64,000 nucleotides of DNA, from contig NZ_SODF01000001.1 of the NCBI RefSeq assembly GCF_004365875.1, positions 3,596,001 to 3,660,000 on the forward strand, in the 5' to 3' direction. Position numbers and translations under genes: made by a program. The notes beneath the pieces were generated by a model. It had not been told where the DNA came from, made no database searches, and was given only the letters and a program-made list of their open reading frames with translations. Below, piece after piece: positions 25,808 to 34,476 of this stretch (positions within the stretch are counted from its first letter, which is position 1; every line of letters starts with the position of its first letter). The DNA is from Kribbella kalugense. GTDB lineage: Bacteria > Actinomycetota > Actinomycetes > Propionibacteriales > Kribbellaceae.

Positions 25808-26635
25808 ATGCGTATCGCCTTGGTTGGAACGGAGAACAGCCACGCGGACCACATCGTTCGGCTCTTGAATGTGGATCGGATCTCGGACGCACGGGTGGTC
25901 GCGCTGGTCGGCGACGACGAGAAGACCCACAAGCTCGCAGCCACCGGCGGCATCACCCAAGTCGTCCCCAGCTCGGCCGAACTGATCGGCTCCGTCGACG
26001 CGCTGATCGTCACCAATCGCGACGGCGCTCTGCATCGCGAGCACGCCGTACCGTTCCTCGACGCGGGTATCCCTGTCTGGGTGGACAAACCGCTCGCCGC
26101 GAGTACGGCTGATGCGCGGGCGATCCTTGATGCGGCGGCGCGTAGTGGCACGCTCGTCACCTCGTACTCTGCTGTTCGGTGGCTCGCGGATGCCGACGTA
26201 CTCGCGGCCGCGGAGGTCGGCGATCTCCAAGCGGTCACGGTCACCGGGCCGGCCGATCCGGACAGCGAGTACAGCGGGATCTTCTTCTACGGAATCCATG
26301 TCGCCGACCTCGCCCAACGGCTCGCCCCTGGAGAACCAGGTCCGGTCGAGGTCGACCGCGTCGGCTCGACGATCGTCGCGCGCTACCGGAGCAACGACGT
26401 CCTAGTTACGTTGCAACTAGTTACGCCGAGGGGCGACGGCCGGGTGCCTTTCCACGCGGAGATTGTCGGTCGGACCGGTCTGGTCAGTCGCGACGTACAG
26501 CTCGATGCGGAGTACGTCGTACCTGGTCTGAAGGTCTTCCTCGAGATGCTCGCGTCCGGGCAGCGTCCGCTCGACGACGCGACGATGCTCGCGCCGATCA
26601 CTGTGCTGGAGCAGACTCACACGAACCTGCGCTAG
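25808..26635 (+). CDS. Gfo/Idh/MocA-family oxidoreductase (third, short form)
   Basis: A 275-residue member, shorter than the usual 330 or more residues. The cofactor motif is degenerate (IALVGTENSHADHIVRLLNV). The lysine strand is present (IPVWVDKPLAAS), and the substrate-domain region reads GIFFYGIHVADLAQRLAP. With a weak cofactor motif it may bind rather than oxidise, or form a hetero-oligomer with its neighbours. It starts three bases after the second oxidoreductase stop. The 2OG oxygenase gene follows after 14 bases. Confidence 0.82.
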   Translation: MRIALVGTENSHADHIVRLLNVDRISDARVVALVGDDEKTHKLAATGGITQVVPSSAELIGSVDALIVTNRDGALHREHAVPFLDAGIPVWVDKPLAASTADARAILDAAARSGTLVTSYSAVRWLADADVLAAAEVGDLQAVTVTGPADPDSEYSGIFFYGIHVADLAQRLAPGEPGPVEVDRVGSTIVARYRSNDVLVTLQLVTPRGDGRVPFHAEIVGRTGLVSRDVQLDAEYVVPGLKVFLEMLASGQRPLDDATMLAPITVLEQTHTNLR

Positions 26636-27279
26636 ACCGTTCCAGACGTATGGACAAGTACGAGCGACGAGTAGCCGGAGCCGACTGGGACGCGGTGACC
26701 GCCGAGGTGAACGACCTCGGCTGCGCCTTGCTGCCGCAGTTGCTGACGTCGACCGAGGCCGTCCGGATCGCGGCGCTGTACGACGAGGTGAAGCGCTTCC
26801 GGGCCACGATCGACATGGCCCGGTACCGGTTCGGCGAAGGTCAGTACCGGTACTTCGACCGGCCGTTCCCTTCAGAGATTGAGGCCTTGCGGCAAGCGCT
26901 GTACCCGCGGCTGCTGCCGATCGCGCGCGACTGGTATACCAAACTCGGCCGCGAGCCGGAGTGGCCGGACACCCTCGACGAGTGGCTCGACATCTGCCAC
27001 CAAGCCGGCCAGACCCGGCCGACCCCGATCCTGTTGCGGTACGGCGCGGGTGACTGGAATGCACTGCACCGCGACCTGTACGGCGACAAGGTGTTCCCAC
27101 TGCAGGTCGTGATCAACCTCAACGACCCCGGGGTGGACCACACCGGCGGCGAATTCCTCCTGGTCGAACAACGCCCCCGAGCCCAGTCCCGCGGTACCTC
27201 AACCCTCATCCCCCAAGGCCACGGCCTGGTCTTCACCACCCGCGACCGCCCGGTCAAGTCCACCCGCGGCTGGTCAGCC

Positions 27280-28149
<870 letters not shown>

Positions 28150-28255
28150 TTCTCTCTCCTGACCTCGACAACCTCCAAGCCAGTCTCACCAACCCACCCC
28201 CTGGCCCACCACCGCTAGAAAGCCAACCAATACCCATCCCCCGCCAACAAAGGAC

Positions 28256-28296
28256 GCCACTCCGCGGCGGCAGTTCTGTTGGCCGCCTTCGGCGGC
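28256..28296 (-). repeat. Inverted-repeat element, left copy flanking the HEPN gene
   Basis: Read on the minus strand it starts GCCGCCGAAGGCGGCCAACA, then GAAC and a GCCGCCGCG block. The first 24 bases are identical to the start of the right copy at 29781. The GCCGCC-GAA-GGCGGC start is itself a hairpin. It lies 133 bases beyond the HEPN gene stop. Confidence 0.7.
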
Positions 28297-28428
28297 AGAG
28301 CCAGCGTCTACCCGTCTGAACGCGGTCGGGCGAGTGTCATGTGGACGAGGTATCTGCGTCGACCCTGCGCCGGTCTCCGCACTGGCTTCGCGAAATCGCT
28401 GGCACGCTCGAGGCGTACGGCGAGGGGC

Positions 28429-29772
28429 TCAGAGTCGGGCGACTATCTCGCTGACCGAGGCTGTCATGATCTCGAATCCCGAGCTTCCTTCCACGCGTTC
28501 GATCGCCGGTCTAGCGGTCGGGATCTGCGAGAGCAAACACAAGACGATCAACCAGTAGACGGAGTCCGCCATGTGCCGGTAGTGGTCAACGTTCGACGAC
28601 GGCCGCTGACTCCGGTTATGCGCATGCTCGTGCCGTTCTTCCGTCAGGAACTCGCTCCACTTGTCAACGCTTGCAAGTCCAGCCTCGAATCGGGGCCCAG
28701 CTAGCTGGGCAAGATGGATCAACCTGGCTTTCAGCGGGGTCCTCCCGGGCAGGTCAGTGAGGTCGCGATGCAGACCTTCTGCTGCGGCTACCGCGTTGAG
28801 GAGCCTGTCCTCCGAGTACATCCCTGTCGGGCGTCTGACTGCCATGATTCGAGCCAACGTGCTTCGGTGGTCCGCTGCCAACGAGAACCAGGACCGCAAT
28901 CCCGGTCCACCACCAATGTCGACGTAGCTGAACGCTATGTCAGTTGGAGGCAGGTCGTACGCGCCCTCCGTGACGATCCATCGTCCGAAATGGTCGATAG
29001 AAACCCGCTCGGACTTCGAGTCGCCGAGATCCTGAACTACATCGGGATGACTGAACTGGACCTTGGTATAGGCACTCGGCCGATCGATTCCCATCGACAC
29101 GAGATCCTGAATGTCACTGGCGATCTCGAGCAGCTCCGCCTTCGGCACCACGGAGCTTAGCTTGATGAGCATGCCGAACGACTGCCACAACGTCAGTTCG
29201 CGGGGAACATGGCTCCGCTGGCCGAGGTTGTGTGTGATGTCCAGATCACCGAAGTCAGTCTTCACTGTCTCCCGACCGAGCCACTTTCCCTCAATTGTCG
29301 CAACCCACACCCCGTCGACGTGCTGTGCGCCATCTGAGGTGATCCCGTTCCGTCCGAGCCATGAGGCCAAATCCTCAAGCTCGATCATCATCCGATCGAA
29401 CGCAATCTCTTCATCCGCGGAGAAGTGAACGTTGGTGTAGACCTCGCCGACACTCCAGGTCGATACGCCGAGCCCCGCCGGCGCGAGTACCGCGGCGCCC
29501 TTGCGGTTCGTCTCGAAGCAGCGCTCGAGGGTATAGGCGTGCTCTTGTGATTTCCCCAGGAGCCTGACGTAGCCCGCGGGCCGGCCCGTCAGACCCAAAA
29601 CTCCATCAAGCCGAAGACGCCCACGCGAGTCCGGATCAAAGGTCAGCGCACCATGAACCTCGTTCTCAGGCTCGGTGGCCAGCCAGAACGTCCCGACGTC
29701 ATCAAGCCTCTCCACACCAGCGATGCTAGGCCCACTGCCTCTTCTTGATGCGTCCCGCAGCCGACTCCCCAT
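28429..29772 (-). CDS. ApeA-like HEPN-domain protein, putative anti-phage (abortive infection) effector
   Basis: A 447-residue protein. The N-terminal part (about 25-230) fits the ApeA N-terminal domain: TFWLATEPENEVHGALTFDP opens with the W..P...v.G.L.fd pattern. The C-terminal helical part (about 320-440) is an Apea-like HEPN domain with the catalytic R-x4-H motif at Arg380-His385 (EERHEHAHNR). In known ApeA systems HEPN RNase activity stops phage growth at a cost to the cell. Three 60-base stretches that I counted are about 55-60% GC, against about 68% in a neighbouring gene, suggesting transfer. No partner gene is present. The ATG at 29772 is used; a GTG about 18 codons in is an alternative. 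Inverted repeats bracket the gene. Confidence 0.78.
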   Translation of the reverse strand: MGSRLRDASRRGSGPSIAGVERLDDVGTFWLATEPENEVHGALTFDPDSRGRLRLDGVLGLTGRPAGYVRLLGKSQEHAYTLERCFETNRKGAAVLAPAGLGVSTWSVGEVYTNVHFSADEEIAFDRMMIELEDLASWLGRNGITSDGAQHVDGVWVATIEGKWLGRETVKTDFGDLDITHNLGQRSHVPRELTLWQSFGMLIKLSSVVPKAELLEIASDIQDLVSMGIDRPSAYTKVQFSHPDVVQDLGDSKSERVSIDHFGRWIVTEGAYDLPPTDIAFSYVDIGGGPGLRSWFSLAADHRSTLARIMAVRRPTGMYSEDRLLNAVAAAEGLHRDLTDLPGRTPLKARLIHLAQLAGPRFEAGLASVDKWSEFLTEERHEHAHNRSQRPSSNVDHYRHMADSVYWLIVLCLLSQIPTARPAIERVEGSSGFEIMTASVSEIVARL

Positions 29773-29780
29773 TCGCCCTC

Positions 29781-29842
29781 GCCGCCGAAGGCGGCCAACA
29801 GAACAGCCGCCGCGAGGCGGTCACCGATTGCCGCACCCACCA
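29781..29842 (+). repeat. Inverted-repeat element, right copy flanking the HEPN gene
   Basis: Starts GCCGCCGAAGGCGGCCAACA and continues through GAACAGCCGCCGCGAGGCGG to about CCGCACC. It lies nine bases upstream of the HEPN start and is in opposite orientation to the copy at 28256. It matches the third copy at 30053 over about 57 bases with five or six differences. Confidence 0.72.
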
Positions 29843-29883
29843 CACGATTCCCGCGCGTTGCGCGACGCGGAGTCGACGTTAAC

Positions 29884-29965
29884 GACATGAGGTGGTCCCG
29901 TCCGGACCAACCCTCCCCGCCTGAACCGGTCGCCGAACCGCCGTCGCAGTCCACTACCTCATGTC
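29884..29965. repeat. 10-bp inverted repeat in the gene-free stretch before the sugar ABC operon end
   Basis: GACATGAGGT at 29884-29893 and ACCTCATGTC at 29956-29965 are perfect inverted arms 62 bases apart. The stretch 29773-30190 (418 bases) holds no convincing gene; it contains this repeat, two copies of the flanking element and a terminator-like fold. Confidence 0.5.
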
Positions 29966-30052
29966 CTTAGCCACCGCGATCACCTCGCCGTTGGCGCCCC
30001 CGTCCACCTGGGGCTGGCCAAATCACCTGCAGCCGAGACCACATCCGTCCGC

Positions 30053-30113
30053 GCCGCCGAAGGCGGCCAACACAACAGCCGCCGCGAAGCGGTGTCCGAT
30101 CGCCGCACCACCA
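30053..30113 (+). repeat. Third copy of the HEPN-flanking element
   Basis: Same orientation as the copy at 29781: GCCGCCGAAGGCGGCCAACA, then CAACAGCCGCCGCGAAGCGG and a CCGATCGCCGCACC end. It shows that the element is dispersed and not unique to the HEPN cassette. Confidence 0.72.
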
Positions 30114-30117
30114 CCAA

Positions 30118-30178
30118 CCACAACCGAGCCCGAGCCCGCGTACGCCGCCGGAGGCGGGCGACAGGAGAGGGGTTGTGG
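30118..30178. terminator. Terminator-like fold after the sugar ABC operon
   Basis: CCACAACC at 30118-30125 pairs with GGTTGTGG at 30171-30178, and inside it GCCCGC (30134-30139) pairs with GCGGGC (30154-30159). It lies 13 bases beyond the minus-strand permease stop. No clear T-run was seen. Confidence 0.4.
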
Positions 30179-30190
30179 GGCGGTGGCTGG

Positions 30191-31036
30191 TTAGCCTTTT
30201 ACGCCGGTGAGGGTTACGCCTTCTACGAAGTAGCGTTGGAGGACGAAGAAGATGAGGATTATGGGGAGGATTACTACCAGGGACGCGGCCATCAGGAAGC
30301 CCCATTGGGCGGTGTAGGTGGATTGGAAGCCGGCCAGGCCGAGGGCGAGGGTGAATTTGCTGTCGGAGGTCAGGTAGAGGAGCGGGCCGAGGAAGTCGTT
30401 CCAGACGCCGATGAAGGTGAAGATCACCACGACCACGACGACCGGTTTCGACAACGGCATGATGACCGCCCAGAAGACCTTCCACGGGGTGGCTCCGTCG
30501 ATGTACGCCGCCTCGTCCAATTCGTACGGGATGGTCAGGAAGAACTGCCGGAACAGGAAGATGTTGAACACCCCGCCGCCCGCCCCCGCGAACCACGCCG
30601 GCACGGTCAGTGGGATGAACGTGTCGAGCGCCCCCACCGATCCCCACATGACGAACGTCGGGATCAGCGTCACGGCGTACGGGAGCATCACGCCCGTCAG
30701 CAGCAGCCCGAAGATCAGGTTCCGCCCACGCCAACGCAGCCGCGAGAAGCTGAACGCCGCGAGCGCGCACGTCAGCACGGTCCCGGTGACGACGAGCACC
30801 TCGATGATCATCGTGTTCAGGAAGTAGCGGGCGAACGGCTGCGAGCTGAGTGCTCCACTGAAGTTCGCCCACGCGAACGGTCGCGGGATCCATTGCGGCG
30901 GTGACACGAAGATCTGGTTGTCATCCATGAATGCGCTGCGGACCAGCCAGGCGAACGGCGTGACCATGATCAGTCCGCCCGCGGCCAGCAGGATCCAGAC
31001 CGCGGTACGGCGAACCAGCGAGCCTTCTCGAATCAC
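30191..31036 (-). CDS. Carbohydrate ABC transporter permease (MalG/LacG type)
   Basis: A 281-residue inner-membrane permease with six helices. The EAA loop reads YELDEAAYIDGATPWKVFWA, followed by VIMPLSKPVVVVVVIFTFIG. The GTG at 31036 overlaps the stop of the partner permease gene (GTGA); longer in-frame starts would run through that gene. It forms the import channel with the MalF-type partner for a sugar delivered by the lipoprotein. The locus suggests arabinose-containing oligosaccharides. No ATPase gene is present, so a shared MsiK-type ATPase is probably used. Confidence 0.93.
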   Translation of the reverse strand: MIREGSLVRRTAVWILLAAGGLIMVTPFAWLVRSAFMDDNQIFVSPPQWIPRPFAWANFSGALSSQPFARYFLNTMIIEVLVVTGTVLTCALAAFSFSRLRWRGRNLIFGLLLTGVMLPYAVTLIPTFVMWGSVGALDTFIPLTVPAWFAGAGGGVFNIFLFRQFFLTIPYELDEAAYIDGATPWKVFWAVIMPLSKPVVVVVVIFTFIGVWNDFLGPLLYLTSDSKFTLALGLAGFQSTYTAQWGFLMAASLVVILPIILIFFVLQRYFVEGVTLTGVKG

Positions 31037-31911
31037 CGAGCCGCTCCCATCTCGTAGTACACCCATCGGCGAGCGTTCCGGAACAGCAGCACGGTGATCA
31101 CCAGCACGATCACGAACAACACCCAGGCCAGCGCGCTCGCGTAGCCGATCTCGCTGTCGGTGAACGCCTTCGTGTAGAGGTAGTAGATGTAGAACTCGGT
31201 CGCGTTGTTCGGCCCGCCCTGGGTCATGATGTAGGCCTGGTTGAACACCTGGAACGTGCCGATCGTGCCGGTGACCAGGTTGTAGAAGATCGTCGGCGTC
31301 ATGAACGGCAGCGTCACGTGCCGGAACCGCGCCCACGTCCCGCCGCCGTCGATCGCGACCGCCTCGTACAGCTGCCGCGGTACACCCTGCAACCCGGCCA
31401 GGAAGATCACCATCGCGTTCCCGAAACCCCAGGTGCTCATCAGGATCAGCGACGGTACGGCGCTCTGCTCGCCGTAGATCCAGCTCGACGTCGGCAACCC
31501 CGCCTGCCGGAGCATGCTGTTCAGCAGACCGAAGTCAGGGTTGAAGATCCAGATCCACAGCACCGAGCTCGCCACCGCCGGCACCAGCGTCGGCAAGTAG
31601 TAGATCGTCCGCCACAACCCACGGCCCCGGACGCCTTGGTTGACCAGCATCGCGACCACGAACCCGACCAGCAGCGTCAGCGGTACGACGCCGAGGGTGT
31701 AGTACGTCGTGACGTTGAGAGACTTCCAGAACAGCGGATCGTGGGCCAGCTGGTGATAGTTGCCCAGGCCAATGAATCGAGCGGGCGCACCGATCTGCCA
31801 GTCGGTCAGGCTGAAGAACAGCGACGCGATCATCGGCCCGATCGTGAAGATCAGGAACCCCAGGATCGCCGGTGCCGCCAGCAACCATCCCCAGCGTCGT
31901 TCTGCTCTCAT
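31033..31911 (-). CDS. Carbohydrate ABC transporter permease (MalF/LacF type)
   Basis: A 292-residue permease with six helices. It opens with AAPAILGFLIFTIGPMIASL and carries the EAA loop VPRQLYEAVAIDGGGTWARF, then RHVTLPFMTPTIFYN. The ATG at 31911 overlaps the solute-binding-protein stop by one base and its own stop overlaps the next permease start, so the three are one tightly coupled operon. It pairs with the MalG-type permease for sugar import. Confidence 0.93.
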   Translation of the reverse strand: MRAERRWGWLLAAPAILGFLIFTIGPMIASLFFSLTDWQIGAPARFIGLGNYHQLAHDPLFWKSLNVTTYYTLGVVPLTLLVGFVVAMLVNQGVRGRGLWRTIYYLPTLVPAVASSVLWIWIFNPDFGLLNSMLRQAGLPTSSWIYGEQSAVPSLILMSTWGFGNAMVIFLAGLQGVPRQLYEAVAIDGGGTWARFRHVTLPFMTPTIFYNLVTGTIGTFQVFNQAYIMTQGGPNNATEFYIYYLYTKAFTDSEIGYASALAWVLFVIVLVITVLLFRNARRWVYYEMGAAR

Positions 31912-33296
31912 CAGCTGCCGTTGGTGGGATACGTGCCCTGCAGGAGACTGCCGTTCAGCTTCGACGCGAGCGGCTTCAGTACGTCGGCGGCCGGGGTCTT
32001 GCCCTGCTGGATGACCTGGATGGCCGGCGTCAGCACCTTGTCGATGGCATCGATGTTGCGCAGCTTCTGGTAGAAGTACGGCGCCGAGTTGTTGATCGTG
32101 TAGTCGACTCCGGCCGTCTTGTACTCCGCTGGATGCGCGTCGTTCTTCGTCCAGACGTCGATGTCCTTCGGATCGGTGTAGTACCGCTTCTCCAACGGCA
32201 TCCAGAGTCCGGTGCTGAACAGGTCGACCTTGGTCGGGTTGTCGTGGAACAGGTACAGCTCGACCGCCTCCTGCTCGTGCTTGGTCGAGGAGAAGATCGC
32301 GGTCGCGCCGCCCAGCGTGATCGTCATCGGCTTGTCGTACTTCGGCAGCACACCCATACCGAACTCGAGCTTGCCCTGGGCCAGATCCAGCAGCGTCCAC
32401 TGCCCGTCGATCACCATCGCGACCCGGCGGGTCTTGAGCTGCACCGTCGTACTGGGCGCGTTGTTGCCCAGCTGAGCGGGTGTCGGCGCGACTCGGTGCT
32501 TGTACATCAGGTCGGCGAGATTCTGGAACACCTCGATCGCCTCGGGGCTGTCCAGCATCGACTTACGCCCGGTGTCGTCGGCGAAGTTGATGCCGCGGCT
32601 GAGGAGCAGCGGTTGGTATACCGTCGGGCCGAGGCCCGCGGAAACGCCGTACTGCCGGATCCGCTTCGGGTCGAAGCCGTCCTCGTCGGGGTGCTTACCG
32701 TTCTGGTCGAGCGTTAGTTTGTAGGCGTTCTGGACGAAGGTGTCCCAGTTCCACGCCTTGTCCGCCTCGGCCGGCGGGGTCTCGACGCCGGCGTCCTTCA
32801 GGGCCGCTTTGCTGTACCAGAGCGACATGATCTCGTTCGCGCTCTGGGTGCCGTAGGTCTTGCCCTTGTCCCACCAGAAGTACGTGCCGGGCAGGCGGTT
32901 GGCGAGGTCCGGGTACTTGTCGAAGTACGGGTAGAGGTTGACGAGCTTGCCCTGCTCGGCGAGGCGGTAGCCCATCGGGCTCTGCATGTAGCAGAGGTCC
33001 GGCTGCCGGTTGCTGGCGACCAGGGCGTTCAGCTTGGTGTCGTAGTCGGCCGGCGTGAAGACGGGTTTGACCGTCACCCCGGACTTCTCCTGCCCGAAGG
33101 CCTTGAGCATGTTCGTGATGGCCTTCTGCTCCGCGGTCGAGCCCCAGAACATGAACTGCAGCTGCTTGGCCTCGCCGCTGGAGCCGGAGCCGGACCCGCC
33201 GTCACCCAGCGACTTCCCGCTGCAGCCGGCGAGCCCGGCGAGTCCGGCCAGTCCGCCGAGCTGCAGCGCCCGGCGCCGTCCGATCGTTGCTGACAT
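31911..33296 (-). CDS. Sugar ABC transporter solute-binding lipoprotein
   Basis: A 461-residue extracellular family 1 solute-binding protein. The signal has a twin-arginine-like GRRRAL start and a lipobox (GLAGLAGLAGCSGK), so it is a membrane-anchored lipoprotein. A Gly/Ser linker follows, then the binding domain (FMFWGSTAEQKAITNMLKAF, then VASNRQPDLCYMQSP). The ATG at 33296 has AGGAGGG a few bases upstream. It is the first gene of the operon. The promoter with an operator over the start site lies at 33338-33382. The divergent LacI and the GH127 gene nearby suggest arabinofuranoside ligands. Confidence 0.93.
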   Translation of the reverse strand: MSATIGRRRALQLGGLAGLAGLAGCSGKSLGDGGSGSGSSGEAKQLQFMFWGSTAEQKAITNMLKAFGQEKSGVTVKPVFTPADYDTKLNALVASNRQPDLCYMQSPMGYRLAEQGKLVNLYPYFDKYPDLANRLPGTYFWWDKGKTYGTQSANEIMSLWYSKAALKDAGVETPPAEADKAWNWDTFVQNAYKLTLDQNGKHPDEDGFDPKRIRQYGVSAGLGPTVYQPLLLSRGINFADDTGRKSMLDSPEAIEVFQNLADLMYKHRVAPTPAQLGNNAPSTTVQLKTRRVAMVIDGQWTLLDLAQGKLEFGMGVLPKYDKPMTITLGGATAIFSSTKHEQEAVELYLFHDNPTKVDLFSTGLWMPLEKRYYTDPKDIDVWTKNDAHPAEYKTAGVDYTINNSAPYFYQKLRNIDAIDKVLTPAIQVIQQGKTPAADVLKPLASKLNGSLLQGTYPTNGS

Positions 33297-33337
33297 GAGC
33301 CCTCCTCGGGCGATGAACACGGCCACCGAAACACGGC

Positions 33338-33382
33338 GGCAACATGTTTCCTGACAATAGGAGCGGAGCCGAAATCGGTCAA
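33338..33382 (-). promoter_or_regulatory. Promoter and LacI-type operator of the sugar ABC operon
   Basis: On the minus strand TTGACC (33382-33377), a 17-base spacer and TATTGT (33359-33354) form a good promoter. GGAAACATGTTGCC (33351-33338) follows immediately and covers the transcription start. The same 14-mer occurs at 36354-36367 before GH127. Confidence 0.75.
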
Positions 33383-33430
33383 GAGTCAACGTTGTAACAG
33401 GAACGAATCGGCCGCCTCGGCAGGTATGGT

Positions 33431-33444
33431 TGTTTCCGGAAACA
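33431..33444. promoter_or_regulatory. LacI-type operator before the lacI gene
   Basis: TGTTTCCGGAAACA is a perfect 14-bp palindrome 19 bases before the TTG start of the regulator. It shares the GGAAACA half-site with the other two boxes in the locus, which points to autoregulation. Confidence 0.75.
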
Positions 33445-33462
33445 TCGTTATGGGGAGGTCGG

Positions 33463-34476
33463 TTGAGCCAGGAACGGCGGGCAACGGTCAGGGACGTCGC
33501 GGCCAGGGCGGGGGTGTCGCCGGGCACGGTGTCGAAGGCGCTCAACGGCACCGGCCAGATCAGCGAGGCGACCCGGGAGCGGATCCGCCGGGCCGCCGAG
33601 GAGATCGACTTCCGGCCGAACGCCTTGGCCCGCAGCGTGTTCGAGCGGCGCAGCTACACGGTCGGGATGATCACCACCGACAGCTTCGAGCGGTTCAGCG
33701 TGCCGGTCATGCTCGGCGCCGAGGACGCGCTCGGGGCCGGCCGGATCTCGGTGTTCCTCTGCGACAGCCGCGGCGACCCGATCCGCGAACGGCACTACGT
33801 CGACGTGCTGCTCGGCCGCCGGGTCGACGGGTTCATCGTCACCGGCCGCAACTTCAATCGCCGGCCTCCGTTGGCGGGCGCACGCGACGTACCCGTCGTC
33901 TATGCGCTGACTCCGTCGGCCGACGACAACGACTGCTCGGTCGTCGTCGACGACACCGCCTCCGGACGCCTCGTCGCCGAGCACCTACTCCGGATCGGCC
34001 GGACGAAGATCGCCCACGTCACCGGACCGGAGCGCTTCGACCCCGCACGACGCCGTCACGCCGGCCTCACCTCGGCGCTAGCCGCGGCCGACCTCGAGCT
34101 GACTGGCATGGCGATGTACGGCGGTTGGACCGAAGCATGGGGTCGTCAGGCGACGCACATCCTGTTCCGCGAGAACCCGGATATCGACGCGATCCACTAC
34201 GGCAGCGACCTGCTCGCTCGCGGAGGCGCCGACGCCCTAAGGGAGCTCGGCCGCCGCATCCCGGAAGACGTGGCGATCACCGGCACAGACAACTGGGAGT
34301 TGATTGCCGAAGGCGCCCGTCCGCCACTGACCTCAGTGGATCTGCGGCTCGCCGACGTCGGCCGGGTGGCCGCCCAACGGTTGCTCGACGCAATCGAGGG
34401 ACGACCACACTCGGGTCTCGAACAAGTGCCGTGTCAGCTCGTCGTCCGCGCCTCCACCGACGAGACCGCGGGCTGA
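33463..34476 (+). CDS. LacI-family regulator of the arabinoside locus
   Basis: A 337-residue repressor. The HTH is at about 7-30 (VRDVAARAGVSPGTVSKALN), with the hinge LARSVFERRSYTVGMITTDS and a sugar-binding domain (RRIPEDVAITGTDNWELIAE). The TTG at 33463 is used because GGGGAGG lies five bases upstream and the operator precedes it. It is divergent from the sugar ABC operon and convergent with GH127, overlapping its end by 43 bases. Palindromes with the same half-site at three promoters define a likely regulon. Confidence 0.9.
   Translation: MSQERRATVRDVAARAGVSPGTVSKALNGTGQISEATRERIRRAAEEIDFRPNALARSVFERRSYTVGMITTDSFERFSVPVMLGAEDALGAGRISVFLCDSRGDPIRERHYVDVLLGRRVDGFIVTGRNFNRRPPLAGARDVPVVYALTPSADDNDCSVVVDDTASGRLVAEHLLRIGRTKIAHVTGPERFDPARRRHAGLTSALAAADLELTGMAMYGGWTEAWGRQATHILFRENPDIDAIHYGSDLLARGGADALRELGRRIPEDVAITGTDNWELIAEGARPPLTSVDLRLADVGRVAAQRLLDAIEGRPHSGLEQVPCQLVVRASTDETAG

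Noticed and set aside
29643..29954. Small minus-strand frame over the HEPN start and flanking repeat
   Set aside because: Glycine-rich low-complexity translation in another frame that spans the repeat; no ribosome site or family pattern.
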